64,000 nucleotides of DNA from Malachius bipustulatus. Its lineage: Eukaryota; Arthropoda; Insecta; Coleoptera; Melyridae. Shown here in pieces: positions 11,296 to 21,765 of the stretch. The stretch covers positions 14,570,001 to 14,634,000 of the forward strand of contig OU342631.1 in assembly GCA_910589415.1 (NCBI GenBank), read 5' to 3'. The notes below the pieces were generated by a model that did not search any database, had not been told where the DNA came from, and was given only the letters and a program-made list of their open reading frames with translations. A program made the translations under genes and the position numbers. Positions within the stretch are counted from its first letter, which is position 1. The number at the start of each line of letters is the position of its first letter.

Positions 11296-11601
11296 CATAA
11301 TGCTGTTCGTCGTCTGGCAGCAGATGTTTGCATTGCCCATGTCCCTTATTGTCACATGTTGCCACCATGTTGCCAACCACAACAAAGGAACTATTCCTAA
11401 TAACCTGAGCACATTCTGTGAATGTTCTAAGAATATTTTTAAAGAATATTCTTAAGTTGGTATATTTGTCACTTAAATAGAATATTCTCATTCGTTTGTT
11501 AATATGCTATGAATATTCTAAGAATATTCTGGTAGAATATTCTTAAATTGGTATATTTGTACCTAAATAGAATATTCTCAGAATGTTTTGTGCTGTATGG
11601 G
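11296..11601. repeat. Right subterminal GAAnnTTC array of the TA transposon
   Basis: After about 110 bp of unique text, boxes of GAATGTTCTAAGAATATT, AAGAATATTCTTAA, AGAATATTCTC and TATTCTAAGAATATTCTGG follow each other to the terminus. A ~75-bp unit containing TTGGTATATTTG and TAAATAGAATATTCTC is present twice (about 11455-11490 and 11547-11582). It mirrors the left array and ends in the inverse terminus at 11588-11601. Confidence 0.75.
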
Positions 11602-11800
11602 TAATTAACAGAGAGCAAAGAATAATAATAAATGATTTTGAAAACAATAAGACATTTTCTGATTGGAAAAAAATTAAATGTGGTGTTCCTCAAGGTTCAA
11701 TCTTAGGACCACTCTTATTCTTATGTTATATTAATGATTTACCTGGTTTTTTAAATATTCCAACTTTACTTTATGCTGATGATACTTTTCTTGTAATTTC
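11602..11800 (+). pseudogene. Reverse transcriptase, piece 3 of 4 (catalytic core)
   Basis: The frame resumes with INREQRIII and carries CGVPQGSILGPLLFLCYIND and then YADD (codons at 11772-11783), the RT catalytic motif, followed by TFLVIS. The piece is uninterrupted and well preserved. It stops at 11800, where a Jockey-like element with a TTGTAATTTC target duplication is inserted; piece 4 continues in the same frame from 13464. Confidence 0.9.
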
Positions 11801-13463
11801 AATATAAAGTTTATTTAAACAACTGACTGGCATACCAGTTTGCCCTAAGACACAGTATATAAAATATTACTTTACCGGTTATCGTACTTAAAAAATGCGC
11901 CACTGAGCTGTCATCTGTTTTCTGTCGACTTTTCAATCTGTCGTATAAAAAGGGAATATTTCCTGCATGCTGGAAATGTGTACGAATCCAACCTATTCCC
12001 AAGAAAGGCAAAAAAACTATACCAAACAACTATCGACCAGTGGCACTGCTTTCAGTAATATCTAAGATTATGGAGAAAGCTATTAACCAACATCTTTTAA
12101 AGTACTTGGAAGGAGCTAATATAATCAGCGACCGCCAATACGGATTCCGCAAACAGAGGTCAACTGGTGACCTCCTCACCTACGTCACCGAGGTGTGGAA
12201 CAGCGCAATCGAGCACCATGGGGAGTCTCGAGGGGTTGCGCTTGATATTTCTAGAGCTTTCGACCGTGTTTGGCATGATGGACTGCTGGAAAAACTGCAG
12301 GCCTATGGCATGCCCGAGAAATTCTGCTTGTGGCTTGCGAGTTATCTCGGAGATCGTTCATTGCAGGTGGCAGTCGATGGAGTTCTTTCTGAGACCTTTT
12401 CCATCAATGCCGGTGTGCCTCAGGGATCCATTTTATCTCCGACTCTCTTCCTAATATTTATAAACGACTTGCTTGAAACAACAAAAAATCCAATATACAG
12501 TTTTGCCGACGACAGTACACTCATATCTTCTTATACCTTAGATGCGCGAACATCTGCCATCGACGCACAGTCTCGCAGGGAGCAAGAAGTTGCCATACTT
12601 AACAATGACTTGCGGGACATTCTAGCTTGGGGCGATAGAAACCAAGTTCAATTTAATGCTGGGAAAACCCAAGCAGTCATCTTCTTCAAAAAGGCCAACG
12701 TTTTGGAGCCAGATATGGTGATGGCGGGACACTCTCTTACTCCAGCGTCATCTCTTCGTTTACTTGGAGTGAGCCTCGGAGCGAACATGTCTTGGCATGA
12801 TCATGTTGCAGGTTTGGCAAAGAGTGCTTCTCAAAAACTTGGAACACTCTTCCGCACGAAGAAATTTTATACACCACAGCAGCTTCTCCTCTTATACAAG
12901 GCTCAAATCCGACCATCCTTGGAGTACTGCTCACATGTTTGGAGCTCAGCTCCTAAACATACGCTGAGACTACTCGACTCTATCCAGAAAAGAGCCATAC
13001 ACTTGATTGGGGACCCAGATTTGACAAAAAATTTAGACACTCTCGAACATCGGAGAAGAGTAGCTGACCTGAGTCTGTTTTACAGATATTTTTATGGAAA
13101 GTGTTCAAGGGACGTGGCCCGCTTGATCCCACCAAGATCAAGACCGGGCAGAAATACACGCCGAGCCGCAGACGCTCATCCGTATCAGGTTCAGCTCGTT
13201 ACACCTCGTACCACCCTATTTCAGACTTCTTTTATGTATAGAACCGCATCACTTTGGAATAGCATTCCAAAGGGCGTGTTTCCCGAAGTATACAACCTAA
13301 AGCGATTCAAGGCCAACGTGAATCGACATCTCCGCTCATGCACCGCTCCCAGAGCGTCATAGGGATTTCCCTGCAGTGCATGTGCATTTTCAATAAAAAA
13401 AAAAAAAAATTACTTAAAAAATAAAATAAAATTATTAAATGAAAATTATTGCAAAAAAAATTA
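11801..13463 (+). mobile_element. 5'-truncated Jockey-like retrotransposon with 10-bp target duplication
   Basis: TTGTAATTTC is present at 11791-11800 and 13464-13473. Between the two lies a 3' portion of a retrotransposon: pol to 13362, a short 3' UTR, a 15-A run at 13396 and further A-rich text to 13463. The 5' end lacks the endonuclease and the start of the RT, the usual result of incomplete target-primed reverse transcription. The codon use is much less AT-rich than in the surrounding host element, and the long frame suggests a younger insertion. Confidence 0.85.
11863..13362 (+). pseudogene. Jockey-like reverse transcriptase, C-terminal ~500 codons
   Basis: An uninterrupted frame follows the stop at 11860-11862 and ends with TAG at 13360-13362. 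Landmarks in order: IPKKGKKTIPNNYRPVALLS, RQYGFRKQRSTGDLL, ALDISRAFDRVWHDGLL (first catalytic Asp), AGVPQGSILSPTLFLIFIND, FADD (codons 12502-12513, catalytic), LRLLGVSLG, then QIRPSLEYCSHVW and IQKRAIHLIGDP of the C-terminal region. Family members make cDNA at a nicked chromosomal target by target-primed reverse transcription. The start of the protein (apurinic-type endonuclease and RT N-terminus) is absent, so no complete enzyme can be made, although the remaining frame is intact. A decayed relative lies at 35810-36340 on -. Confidence 0.9.
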
Positions 13464-14388
13464 TTGTAATTTCGGTTTAAAACCAAAAAGATAATATTGA
13501 TATTAATTTTAAAATAAATGAAATCTTGGAAAAATTATTTACTTGGTGTGAGTTGAATAGGATTAAAGTTAATTTTCAAAAAAACAAAATGTATTCATTT
13601 TTCAAATAAGAATAGAAAAAATAGAAATACAATTCAATTAAATAATAAATTCAATATTGAAAACGTAGAATCTTTAAAATTATTTGGTGTCAATTTAGAT
13701 AGAAATCTTAATTGGGAATTACATATTAATAGAAAATCAAAAAAACTGTGCAAAGATTGCTTCCAACTTCGATTTTTAAAGAATAAAGGATTAAAATTAG
13801 GAATTTTAAAAACAGTGTATTATTCAAATTTTTATTCTATTTTAAAATACGGAATAATACAATGGAGAAATTCTTTTGATTGGTTGATTATTTTCAAAAT
13901 TCAAAAAAATTGCATAAGAATACTAGGCAATGTTAATCACATGACATCTTATAAAAAATTATTTAAAAATTTAAAAATTTTATCATTTCCAAGTCTATTT
14001 ATATACGAATGTCTCTGTTTTGTACATAAAAATAAAAATTTCTTTACTTTTTTCAATTCTAATACCAGAAATTCTAATACAATTATTTTAAATAAACATA
14101 ATACCACTCATTATCTTCTGAATACATATGTGCCAAAATTTATAATCATTTGCCAAATAATTACAAAAAAAATTAAAAAAATTTTTTCAAAAGAAATTAA
14201 AAATATTTTATTAAAAAAATGTTATTACAGCTTAAATGAATATCTGAACAATTCTTTGGATTTGTAATTTTAAATAATTATAACTTTATAAATAATTTTA
14301 CGATTTATTTTTGTTCATTTTCCTTAAGAAATACAATAATATGTATTTACCATAAGGAAATAAATATTATTATTATTATTATTATTTC
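13464..14388 (+). pseudogene. Reverse transcriptase, piece 4 of 4, and 3' tail
   Basis: After a frame-preserving junction the text reads INEILEKLFTWCELNRIKVN, then stops and one frameshift near 13600-13640, then LKLFGVNLDRNLNWELHIN and the conserved tail PSLFIYECLCFVHKN. The protein ends at 14265-14267. The 3' UTR ends CATAAGGAAATAAAT plus an ATT microsatellite (14359-14388). It is very AT-rich, like pieces 1-3, which confirms a single original element. The gene is inactivated by one stop in piece 1, frameshifts and three insertions. Confidence 0.85.
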
Positions 14389-15885
14389 TTCTGCATATAT
14401 GTAGCATCTCGGGTCTCATCTCCCGGCGGCAAGCAACCATGTCGGGCTATCACCAAGACAAGGTCGCCATAGAAGTTCTACTACATGTGTTTAGTTTGCG
14501 TGTTGTGTCAATTCTGTTAAATGTGTCGGATGTTCATCTATTTGTATGTCTGCGTACAGAAATTTTCTAACGATGTGACATGTACTTATTATTGTGGCTT
14601 TCTGTAGTTCTATGTACGTATTTTTGTGCATTTTGAGTGTCTGTAAGCTTTTATGTAGTGTATATGGTACAACCCCTGTAGAGGACAAGACTATCGGTAC
14701 GATGACTACCCTGTCCATCCTCCAGAGGCGCCGCACCTCCTGTGCTAGATCTATGTATTTTGTATGTTTTTCGGTGTCCGTTTTCTGCAAGTTGTGTGTA
14801 TTGGGTATCGCTATATCTATTACATATGTATTTTTGTTTTCTTTGTCTATTAATGTGATGTCTGGTCTGTTATGATGAATTGTTTTATCTGTGATGATGG
14901 CTCTGTCATAGTATAATTTGTGAGTGCTATTTTCTAATACTGTTTGCGGGTTGTATTTGTAATATGGTGTATACATGTCGATGAGTTTGTACTGAGCTGC
15001 GAGTTTTTGATGTATAATGTTCGCCACCTGGTTGTGTCTATGTAGATAGTCGGTTTGTGTAAGTATCCTGCATCCAGCTGTAATGTGTTGTATTGTTTCC
15101 TGTGATAAATGACATTTTCTGCATGTATCGTCTGTGATTGTGGTGTCCTTGAGTATATGTTTTCTGTAGTTTTTAGTATTTATTGTTTGATCCTGTATAG
15201 CAATCATGAACCCTTCGGTCTCCCCAAAAAGGTTCCCACAACTAAGCCACTTGTTCGACGCCTGTTTGTCGACATGGTTCTGGCTCAGCTCATGGGGGTG
15301 TCTCCCATGGAGTTCCTTCTGGGTCCACGACCGCTGTTTTGTATTATTATCTGTTATGTGTAGCTCCAAGTTTTTGTTATGTAGGTTTAAAGGTGTGTTG
15401 TTTCTGTCTGCGATATTTACGGCTTTGTGTAGTTTGGACGTGGTTTGTTTTGCGTGAAAGAACTCTCGAAGATTATTTATCTGTTTGTGGTGCAGATTGG
15501 GTATGTCAATAAGGCCTCTTCCCCCCATCTCTCTAGGTAGAGTCAGCCTTTCTGTGGCTGATTTAGGATGATGTTGTTTGTGTCTTGTGAGTGTTGTCCG
15601 GGTTTTCCTCTGGAGGTCTTCTAAGTCTGTCTGTGTCCATTGTATAACTCCAAACGAGTATGTCAGTGTCGGTACAGCGTATGTGTTTATTGCTTTTATT
15701 GTGTTTTTGGCATTCAGTTTTGTTTTTAATATTTGGTTTAGTCTGTTTATGTATGTTTTTCTTAGTGTTTGTTTTATTTGTGTATGTTCTGTGAGCTTGG
15801 CCTGCTGGAAACCAAGATATTTATAGACCTCGCCCTCTTCCATGGATTCAATCTTGTCGCCATTTTCAAGAGCGAATTCACCTGA
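14369..15885 (-). pseudogene. RLE-type non-LTR retrotransposon 3' part (R2/R4/Dong-like)
   Basis: On - a frame runs from about 15885 to 14491 (the extra N-terminal isoleucines come from the adjacent TAA repeat and are not original). It holds the end of the RT domain (YKYLGFQQ, AINTYAVPTLTYSFGVIQW), LPREMGGRGLIDI, a zinc knuckle CRKCHLSQETIQHITAGC (about 15069-15125) and a restriction-like endonuclease core RPDITLI...TYVIDIA (about 14812-14876, PD-(D/E)xK type). That order is diagnostic of the RLE-bearing non-LTR group. The catalytic RT core is missing, so the copy is 5' truncated. The - strand 3' UTR runs into AAT repeats at 14388, which also form the tail of the + strand RT. TAA-repeat borders recall the Dong/R4 lineage; that is an inference. 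Confidence 0.8.
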
Positions 15886-15908
15886 ATTTATTATTATTAT
15901 TATTATTT
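15886..15908. repeat. (ATT)n microsatellite at the element junction
   Basis: A short pure ATT run separates the truncated 5' end of the 14369-15885 fragment from the 3' end of a second related fragment (15909-16096). Confidence 0.7.
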
Positions 15909-16089
15909 TCCCTATTTTCCATCTCAACTTCTAAATTAGTTGGTTTTTGTATCAAGTTGCGGATCTGATCAAAACAACTTGACTGTTTATTCTTCTTGGA
16001 GGAATTTTCTGACCACGTGGCAAGTGTTAATCATTACAGCTTTCTGGATCAGCACATGTAAGGACGGACTCAAATTGATTCTTATCAAG

Positions 16090-16096
<7 letters not shown>
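15909..16096 (-). pseudogene. Second RLE retrotransposon 3' remnant
   Basis: The - strand frame contains VLIQKAVMINTCHVVRKFL, which aligns with IELQKATIISTCHIVRKFL at the C-terminus of the neighbouring fragment. Only the last ~30 codons and a short 3' UTR remain. The piece is bounded by TAA-type microsatellites on both sides (16097-16145 upstream and 15886-15908 downstream on -). It is therefore a distinct, severely truncated insertion of the same clade in the same orientation. Confidence 0.7.

Positions 16097-16145
<49 letters not shown>
16097..16145. repeat. (TTA)n microsatellite, ~16 units
   Basis: A pure TTA/ATT run forms the 5' border (on -) of the second RLE fragment. Confidence 0.9.
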
Positions 16146-16148
<3 letters not shown>

Positions 16149-16185
16149 GGTGCCATAGCGAAACAGTAGAAGACGCGGATGTATA

Positions 16186-16822
16186 CAGGGTGATCCCGAA
16201 ATGGCGGACACGGTATACAGGGTGTTGTAGAGGATGTTCAGAAAGACTGTAAATTTAAAACGAAAATTGTTTCCTCGCCTTCGTTACCGAGATATAGGGT
16301 GTCCTCTTTCTAAATTCTAAATCAAAACGACAGTGAAATTTAAACAACCTCCACTGGCAAAGCACATGATTTGACATAACTATTACGATAGAGTTTGCTT
16401 TTTATTTTTATTATTATCGGGAACGGAATTACAGGCATTCAAAGTTTACCTATTCCCTGAGTTCAACAAAATTTTTCAATGTGGCATCGTTGTTCAAATT
16501 CGAGCTCAACAATGCAACTAAAATAGATTTTGAATAATATTATCGGATATGTTTCCCCGCAACGATTATTGTTTTGAACATTGTTGAACTTTCCATTTCA
16601 TATGTTTCCATGGTAATATCTATCTGGGTATTATTAAGACCTAAACATTATTTTTCTGCCTTAAGAAGAGTAGTGCACTGTTGTGACTTTTTTTTCCACA
16701 AAAGTGGTCATATCTTCTTAAGGGAGCCATACTGGAGAAAACAGTAAATAAAACTTAGAATCCTTAATCCACAATGGATGCTGTGGTGCTGTCCGTGTCC
16801 TCCATTTCGGGATCACCCTGTA
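16186..16822. mobile_element. TA-flanked MITE with CAGGGTGATCCCG ends
   Basis: The left end CAGGGTGATCCCGAAATGG and the right end CCATTTCGGGATCACCCTG are exact inverses; TA lies outside both. A nearby CGGACACGG is matched by CCGTGTCC. The ~640-bp interior is non-coding. A second CAGGGTGT near 16217 and an ACACCCT-like word near 16300 suggest an internal nested copy. Confidence 0.8.
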
Positions 16823-16829
16823 TAATGAC

Positions 16830-17720
16830 CCTGTTTATTTACAAAGTTCATTGATGTCTTTAAACCATTGTATGAAACAAGAGTTGCTGATAAGGTAATT
16901 TGAGTTCATAAGCCGAGTACGTTCACATTTCCTCCATTGCATAAACTGTAATCCTTCAAGTATGTTTAATCAGCAACAGGTAGAAACTACTGTATTCTTT
17001 TAGATTTAAATTATTCAGAAATAAGTTGTACTCAAGAGAGGAAGGTGCGATCCTGTCTTTCCGAGAGGATGGTCATCGACATCTTCTAGCAATAAGTTAG
17101 TTAAATATTATTGTAATGGGGTAATAATCAATAAAATGGATATTAGTATATCTCCGAACTTTGCTTAACCGCCCTTTGCTATAGCCTTACAATTTTTTGA
17201 CTTTAAAACCTGCGACAATTTTTACAGCGCCCTCATGCAGGACTTGCTGTCACTAAACTGTTTTCAAATTCAAAGTTACCTAACTTTTTACGTTTTTTGA
17301 CTGCTTCAGTCAATCGTAATTATTAATAATTTGTCATTAGTAAGCGAACGTTTTAGTCTCATGTATAATTTCAACTTCAAGTTATACTCTCAAAACGCAC
17401 TGTCAGCAGATTCGTAGTTTTGTTGTGTATAGTTAAATATGAATTTCTTCAATACGCTACTTTCCGCTGTATTAAAGTGAACACGTCGAGAAAAATATGT
17501 GCTGTGAGTGGTTGCTCGAACTATGTATGGATTGTTAAGCACATCCAGATCTTTCCACAGTTTTCCAAGCAGCAGGAATGAAGAATTTGTGTGTATGAAG
17601 TTAACTTTATAGAAGCCGCGTAAATAAATTCATAATATTTTATAACTATACCTATGTATACTAATTGATGGATGATAAATAAAACACCAATGTTAAAAAA
17701 AAATCTACTCCATACTTATG
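16830..17720. other. Intergenic, nothing recognised
   Basis: AT-rich text with no open frame of note, no splice-supported exon and no clear repeat ends. Confidence 0.5.
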
Positions 17721-17733
17721 GATATTCTGAACG

Positions 17734-17912
17734 TTACACGTGTTTCACTACTGTTAAAGTAGCATCTTCAGACAATTATGTGAATGAATAAAATATCAAC
17801 AGTACCGTAACCCAATAAGTGATCATAAATATTAAATATAGGTATCAACAATTTTATTGATTTACATAATTATGTCTGAAGATGCTACTTCAAAAGTAGC
17901 AAAACACGTAAG
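17734..17912. mobile_element. Small foldback element
   Basis: An arm of about 50 bp (17734-17785, containing AAGTAGCATCTTCAGACA) is matched in inverse at 17861-17912 (TGTCTGAAGATGCTACTT). The spacer is about 75 bp. Non-coding. Confidence 0.7.
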
Positions 17913-18220
17913 CCCAATAAAGCCCATCACCTTATAAGGGATTGTTTTATAGTTTTATTTATACCTTCACCAGCTGCCCCTGCCCATTGTAAAAAGTGCA
18001 CAACAAAAAACAGGCTGGCAGTAGTGGCAGTGGGCCATGAAAAAAGGGAGAGAAAAGATAAGGCTCAGGTACCTCTCCCTACAAATCGCAATTTGATAGG
18101 CAGAGTACCTGGATATAAAATACAAATAATGTATTATCCTTTTCCAAATGGTTTTGAATTAGAGCTAGCTATGGAAAATTTGAATTATGTAGCACTATAG
18201 GGCCAAATACTCAGATAATA

Positions 18221-18294
18221 ATAACACCAAATACAATAGATGATAATAATACGTGCAGCTCTCCGTTATTTACATGTAGAGAAAGTGAAGTATA
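18221..18294. repeat. Terminal motif ACGTGCAGCTCTCCG, copy 1 (split)
   Basis: The words AATACGTGCAGCTCTCCG and TATTTACATGTA are repeated at 19684-19777 in the same orientation and at 23013-23053 in inverse (GAAGCTGCACGTATTATTAT). This copy is cut at 18294 by the MITE that follows. Confidence 0.6.
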
Positions 18295-18733
18295 GGGAAC
18301 CTGTATTTTACTAGGGTAGCGCATTCTCATTCTCACAAAAAGTTGGGAAAAAAGTTGGGAATGTCGAATTTGACTTCATAAACGTCAGATTTTCCATGAA
18401 CGTACAACTGTCTAAAAATTCACATAATTTGTTATTATTTTATTTATTAATTTATTTTTCTCGGTAACTACGTGTTAGATACTAAAGTCTACAGCTTCGT
18501 AGATCCTATAAACCCGTAATTTTATTTTTAATACTCACTGAAAGAGGATTCATCGATTCCTATTCGTCTTATTATTTTGTTACATTTTTCAAAATTCGCT
18601 TTTTTCCACTTGATACCTACGCCTGTGACCAAATGTGCCAAAAATATGACATCCAGCTGTTCAAACATAACCGTGTTTAGTAAACGTCAAAAAGTGAATG
18701 CGCTACCTTAGTAAAACGGTAATGCAGGTTCCC
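18295..18733. mobile_element. TA-flanked MITE, GGGAACCTG ends
   Basis: The left end GGGAACCTGTATTTTACTAG and the right end CAGGTTCCC (preceded by CTTAGTAAAACGGTAATG) are inverse. TA lies at 18293-18294 and 18734-18735. A subterminal TAGCGCATTC is matched by GAATGCGCTA. It is about 440 bp and non-coding, and is inserted into the ACGTGCAGCTC repeat. Confidence 0.8.
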
Positions 18734-18916
18734 TAGGCAGTTTATCCATTTACAATAATCCCTCTGTTCTTAGTTATTCTCATTGGATTCGATTATACGA
18801 AACGAAAATAAGCAGACATAATGTTGACAAATTTATTAATAATTAATTGTCTTTGGTCTTCTTTATGATGGCCGCTTTAATATAATTTGCTGTAACCTAA
18901 CCCGGTATGCTACTAT

Positions 18917-19467
18917 AGACACCGTCAGTGGTCGTGGTAACCGGTTACGGTCCAAATAAACAAGCATTTGAAAGTTCCAGAGTTGCCAATTTCACTGTAA
19001 ACTTTTGATGTGACAGACTGATGAGATGGAAATAACCATTGAAACATCGATGTCTCTGTCTTCACCATACCGTTAGAGTAAGTGTGTCGTTCAGAAAGCA
19101 TTATTGTTTTTCAACAATCGGATTGCTGTAATTGATATAATAATTTATTATTATTCAATTTGTTTCACTGTAAACTTTTGTTAACAGTAAATGCTGAATT
19201 TTTTGTGATAAAAATTAAACTAATACCGACAGACGGCTCGAGCTCCACGGAATCCTAGAATATGATTTGGTTCAATTCAATTGACGGCGATCGCTGGCCA
19301 ATGCCTGAAAACAATCTCAATAAGTCAAACCTCAGGACCACATGAACTTAAAACTTCAACTAAATCACGATAACTGACAACAATGGCTACGTGAACGGTT
19401 TGTTTACTTGGAACCGTTTACGCTTAACCCAGCCTAGTGACGTCACACTGACGGCGTCTGTTGGTGT
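18917..19467. repeat. Diverged inverted repeat
   Basis: AGACACCGTCAGTG plus AACCGGTTACGG (18917-18950) correspond, in inverse and with mismatches, to CCGTTTACG and CACTGACGGCGTCTG (19408-19460). It is likely an old TIR element of about 550 bp; no coding. Confidence 0.45.
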
Positions 19468-19683
19468 GGAATTCTGTCGGCTTCGCGCATGTATTGACAC
19501 CATCTTTCATATTATTATAATAAAATTTTAGAACACATTTTTCATAAAACTATTTCCTCTTGCAATCAGTTTCAATCAAAAAATTCGGGTCTCATAATTT
19601 TAAATTTGATAAAACTTGAATGCGAATTACATTCAGTAAAAATTTTTAAATGAGCAGCCTCTAAGTGTGACGTCTTATGCGCG

Positions 19684-19860
19684 ATAGCATCAAATACATT
19701 AGATGATAACAAATACATTAGATGATATGATAATACGTGCAGCTCTCCGCTATTTACATGTAATAAAAGTGAAGTATGAAAAGGAGCGCCATCTACACGC
19801 CTCGATCGCTAACTACACAAAACACCGGATCTTAAGGTATGATAGTCTGTGCACCGGATA
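19684..19860. repeat. Terminal motif ACGTGCAGCTCTCCG, copy 2
   Basis: This begins ATCAAATACATTAGATGAT (repeated in tandem at 19708) and contains ACGTGCAGCTCTCCG, GGAGCGCCATCTACACG and AAGGTATGATAGTCTGTGCAC. The inverse of the first and last words recurs at 23013-23093 (ACAGACTATCATACCTT), so the 3.4 kb between may be a large TIR element or simply two copies in opposite orientation. The open frame at 19703-19915 lies inside the repeat and is not a gene. Confidence 0.55.
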
Positions 19861-19959
19861 TGAAAAGCACGGATGTAATATAAATTATATTCACAGACAT
19901 AATAAAATTATCTAGAGTTTTTGGTGTATCAGGTAATGTTGGGGTTGACGCAGAGCTAG

Positions 19960-20100
19960 GCAGGAGTACTTGAAAGAGTACTCGTAAATAAATTGAAATT
20001 CGAGTACGAAACTCAGAAAATGTACTCGTAAGTATTTACTCATAAGTACTTTGGCACAGACAGTTGTATGGGTACGAGTAATACTCGTAAAAACACGTAT
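19960..20100. repeat. GAGTACTCGTAA-rich tract
   Basis: Words of the type ACTCGTAA/GAGTACTCG/TACGAGTA recur at least six times in about 140 bp on both strands. No coding. Confidence 0.55.
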
Positions 20101-21765
20101 ATATAATTATTATACAAACATGTCAGTGCGCAGCCTATGACGTTGTAACGTAGTTACAATTTATTTGTATTACTTTACATCTACGCAACGTTGCACACGC
20201 GCATGCCCGTCACAAATCGTGCAAGTGTCCCTTCTATCTAGTCAATGCTCCGTGATATACCACAAATTTAGTGACAGACGTCATTTTCAATTGGAAACCG
20301 CCATTTTATTTTCTAAGCGTCCTTTCCTGATTTTTCTTATCTGATATCTTACGTGAAAAGAAGCCCAAGGATCTGTTTCATTGGGGTGAGTTACTTAAAT
20401 TAATTATAATCTGAGATCATCTACTTATATTTTCCTTGTTATTCTAGTTTTCCTCCCTGGATTACCTTTTTGATAATTGATCTCTACGTTTTACCGGATA
20501 TTTTCGTCCCTCCTGCTTTACAAAGCATCAACTGGAAGCGTTCCCTTTGTCTTCACATTTTCACTATAACTGCTCGCCTCTGGATTCCTACTGTCTACCT
20601 GAGAAGCCTCAACGAGACAGCCTCTTCTAGTATCTATGCAGTATCCCAGGCAGTTTTAGAAGCGGAATCATCAGCTGCTGCTGCGTTTTCCTACCTGACC
20701 TGACCTGACCTGTCTACTTCGTGGAATTTCGCCTCTCTTCTCTTCATGAGAACTACAGACCTTTAAATCCCCCCCATTTCTTCATTCAATTGGTAACGCA
20801 TTTTGTCAACACAAGAGAACAATCTGTAAGTCTTTACATCTCATTTTTTGATTCGCCTTTTCAAGGAGTTAGCGTACTCTCACCGTCTTTGAAGTTATTT
20901 TGAAGTTTAATAGACTATCGAAGAAGTATTGTTATTTGTAGTCAACTTCATAATTAGTAATGAACTTTATTATTCATTTTAAAAGTGAATATCTGATAAT
21001 TACGTAATTTAAGAACCTGTAAAAGGGAAATTCGTTTTACAAGGCCTTATAAAATACAACCCTTCTTTCACTCAATTAAACGTTAAATTTGTGAAATAGC
21101 ATAGGTACGTTAAGTTATTTAGATATTACAAATCATTATTACCATTATTAGGAACAATTCATTGATTTTTATGTAAGTGTAGATAGAAATAAAGTTTGTT
21201 TTAGAGTTAGAATTAAATCTTATTGATCAAAATAGTGGGTAATTAGGCAAGCCTTTTTTTAATTTTTCAATTGCCTATAGAAATCAAAAGAACAAAAAAA
21301 TTAAATGGCATCCCCCTTTTGGACATATCTTATATCATATCAAGATAATTAATAAACAAATACCGTAATTAATACACGTACCAGAGTTCGCTCATAGCAA
21401 AGCGTTAAATCTGGGCTTTGTTTTGAGAAATTCACCTATCATATCATAATGTAAGTACTTTTATGTTTACCTATACCTATTTACCTTTAAATTTTTCTTA
21501 CGGCAAAACAATTATCTTTCTTACGATACATTATATAGGAATTATCTTTTCTTACGGTACAACGTCAGGCTTGTGACACCTACATACAATACAGCAGCAG
21601 TAATAATAAGGTGAATTAGTGGTTTATTTCGATGTTTATTGCATTTTTGTTGAAATATTTTTAATTGGTACCCGTATGCGTGCCACTGTTTAACCCACCA
21701 AGTTTCGTTTGCATAACTCGACTGGTTTCAAAGCAAATAAATAAGTCGTCAGTTTTTAAGTAAAC
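20100..21765. other. Intergenic / 3' flank of the BEL/Pao remnant
   Basis: The + frame at 20470-20703 and the TGACC-repeat end near 20697-20711 show no family resemblance. The rest is AT-rich with no clear gene. Part of it may be decayed LTR of the BEL/Pao element that ends at 21766, but I cannot find a repeated LTR copy. Confidence 0.4.

Larger units (their letters stand above)
2156..11601. mobile_element. TA-flanked DNA transposon carrying nested insertions
   Basis: The left end at 2156 reads CCCATACAGCACAA and the right end at 11601 is its exact inverse (TTGTGCTGTATGGG). TA flanks both sides (2154-2155 and 11602-11603). Collapsing the element to one TA rejoins the host RT frame (SYL-INR) without a shift, which fixes the boundaries and the 2-bp duplication. 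Behind both ends lie arrays of AGAATGTTCT/AGAATATTCT boxes (2169-2320, 2908-2990 and 11413-11590). No transposase is recognised. The TA target suits Tc1/mariner-like or other TA-using superfamilies, but the CCCATACAG terminus is not one I can assign. After subtracting the later insertions the element is only about 1-2 kb, so it is non-autonomous. Confidence 0.8.

Noticed and set aside
16097..16145. Isoleucine-run frames on both strands around 15940-16211
   Set aside because: Translation of the TTA microsatellite, apart from the C-terminal retrotransposon piece reported separately.
20470..20703. 77-residue + frame
   Set aside because: No domain, no splice context, and the end runs into a TGACC repeat.
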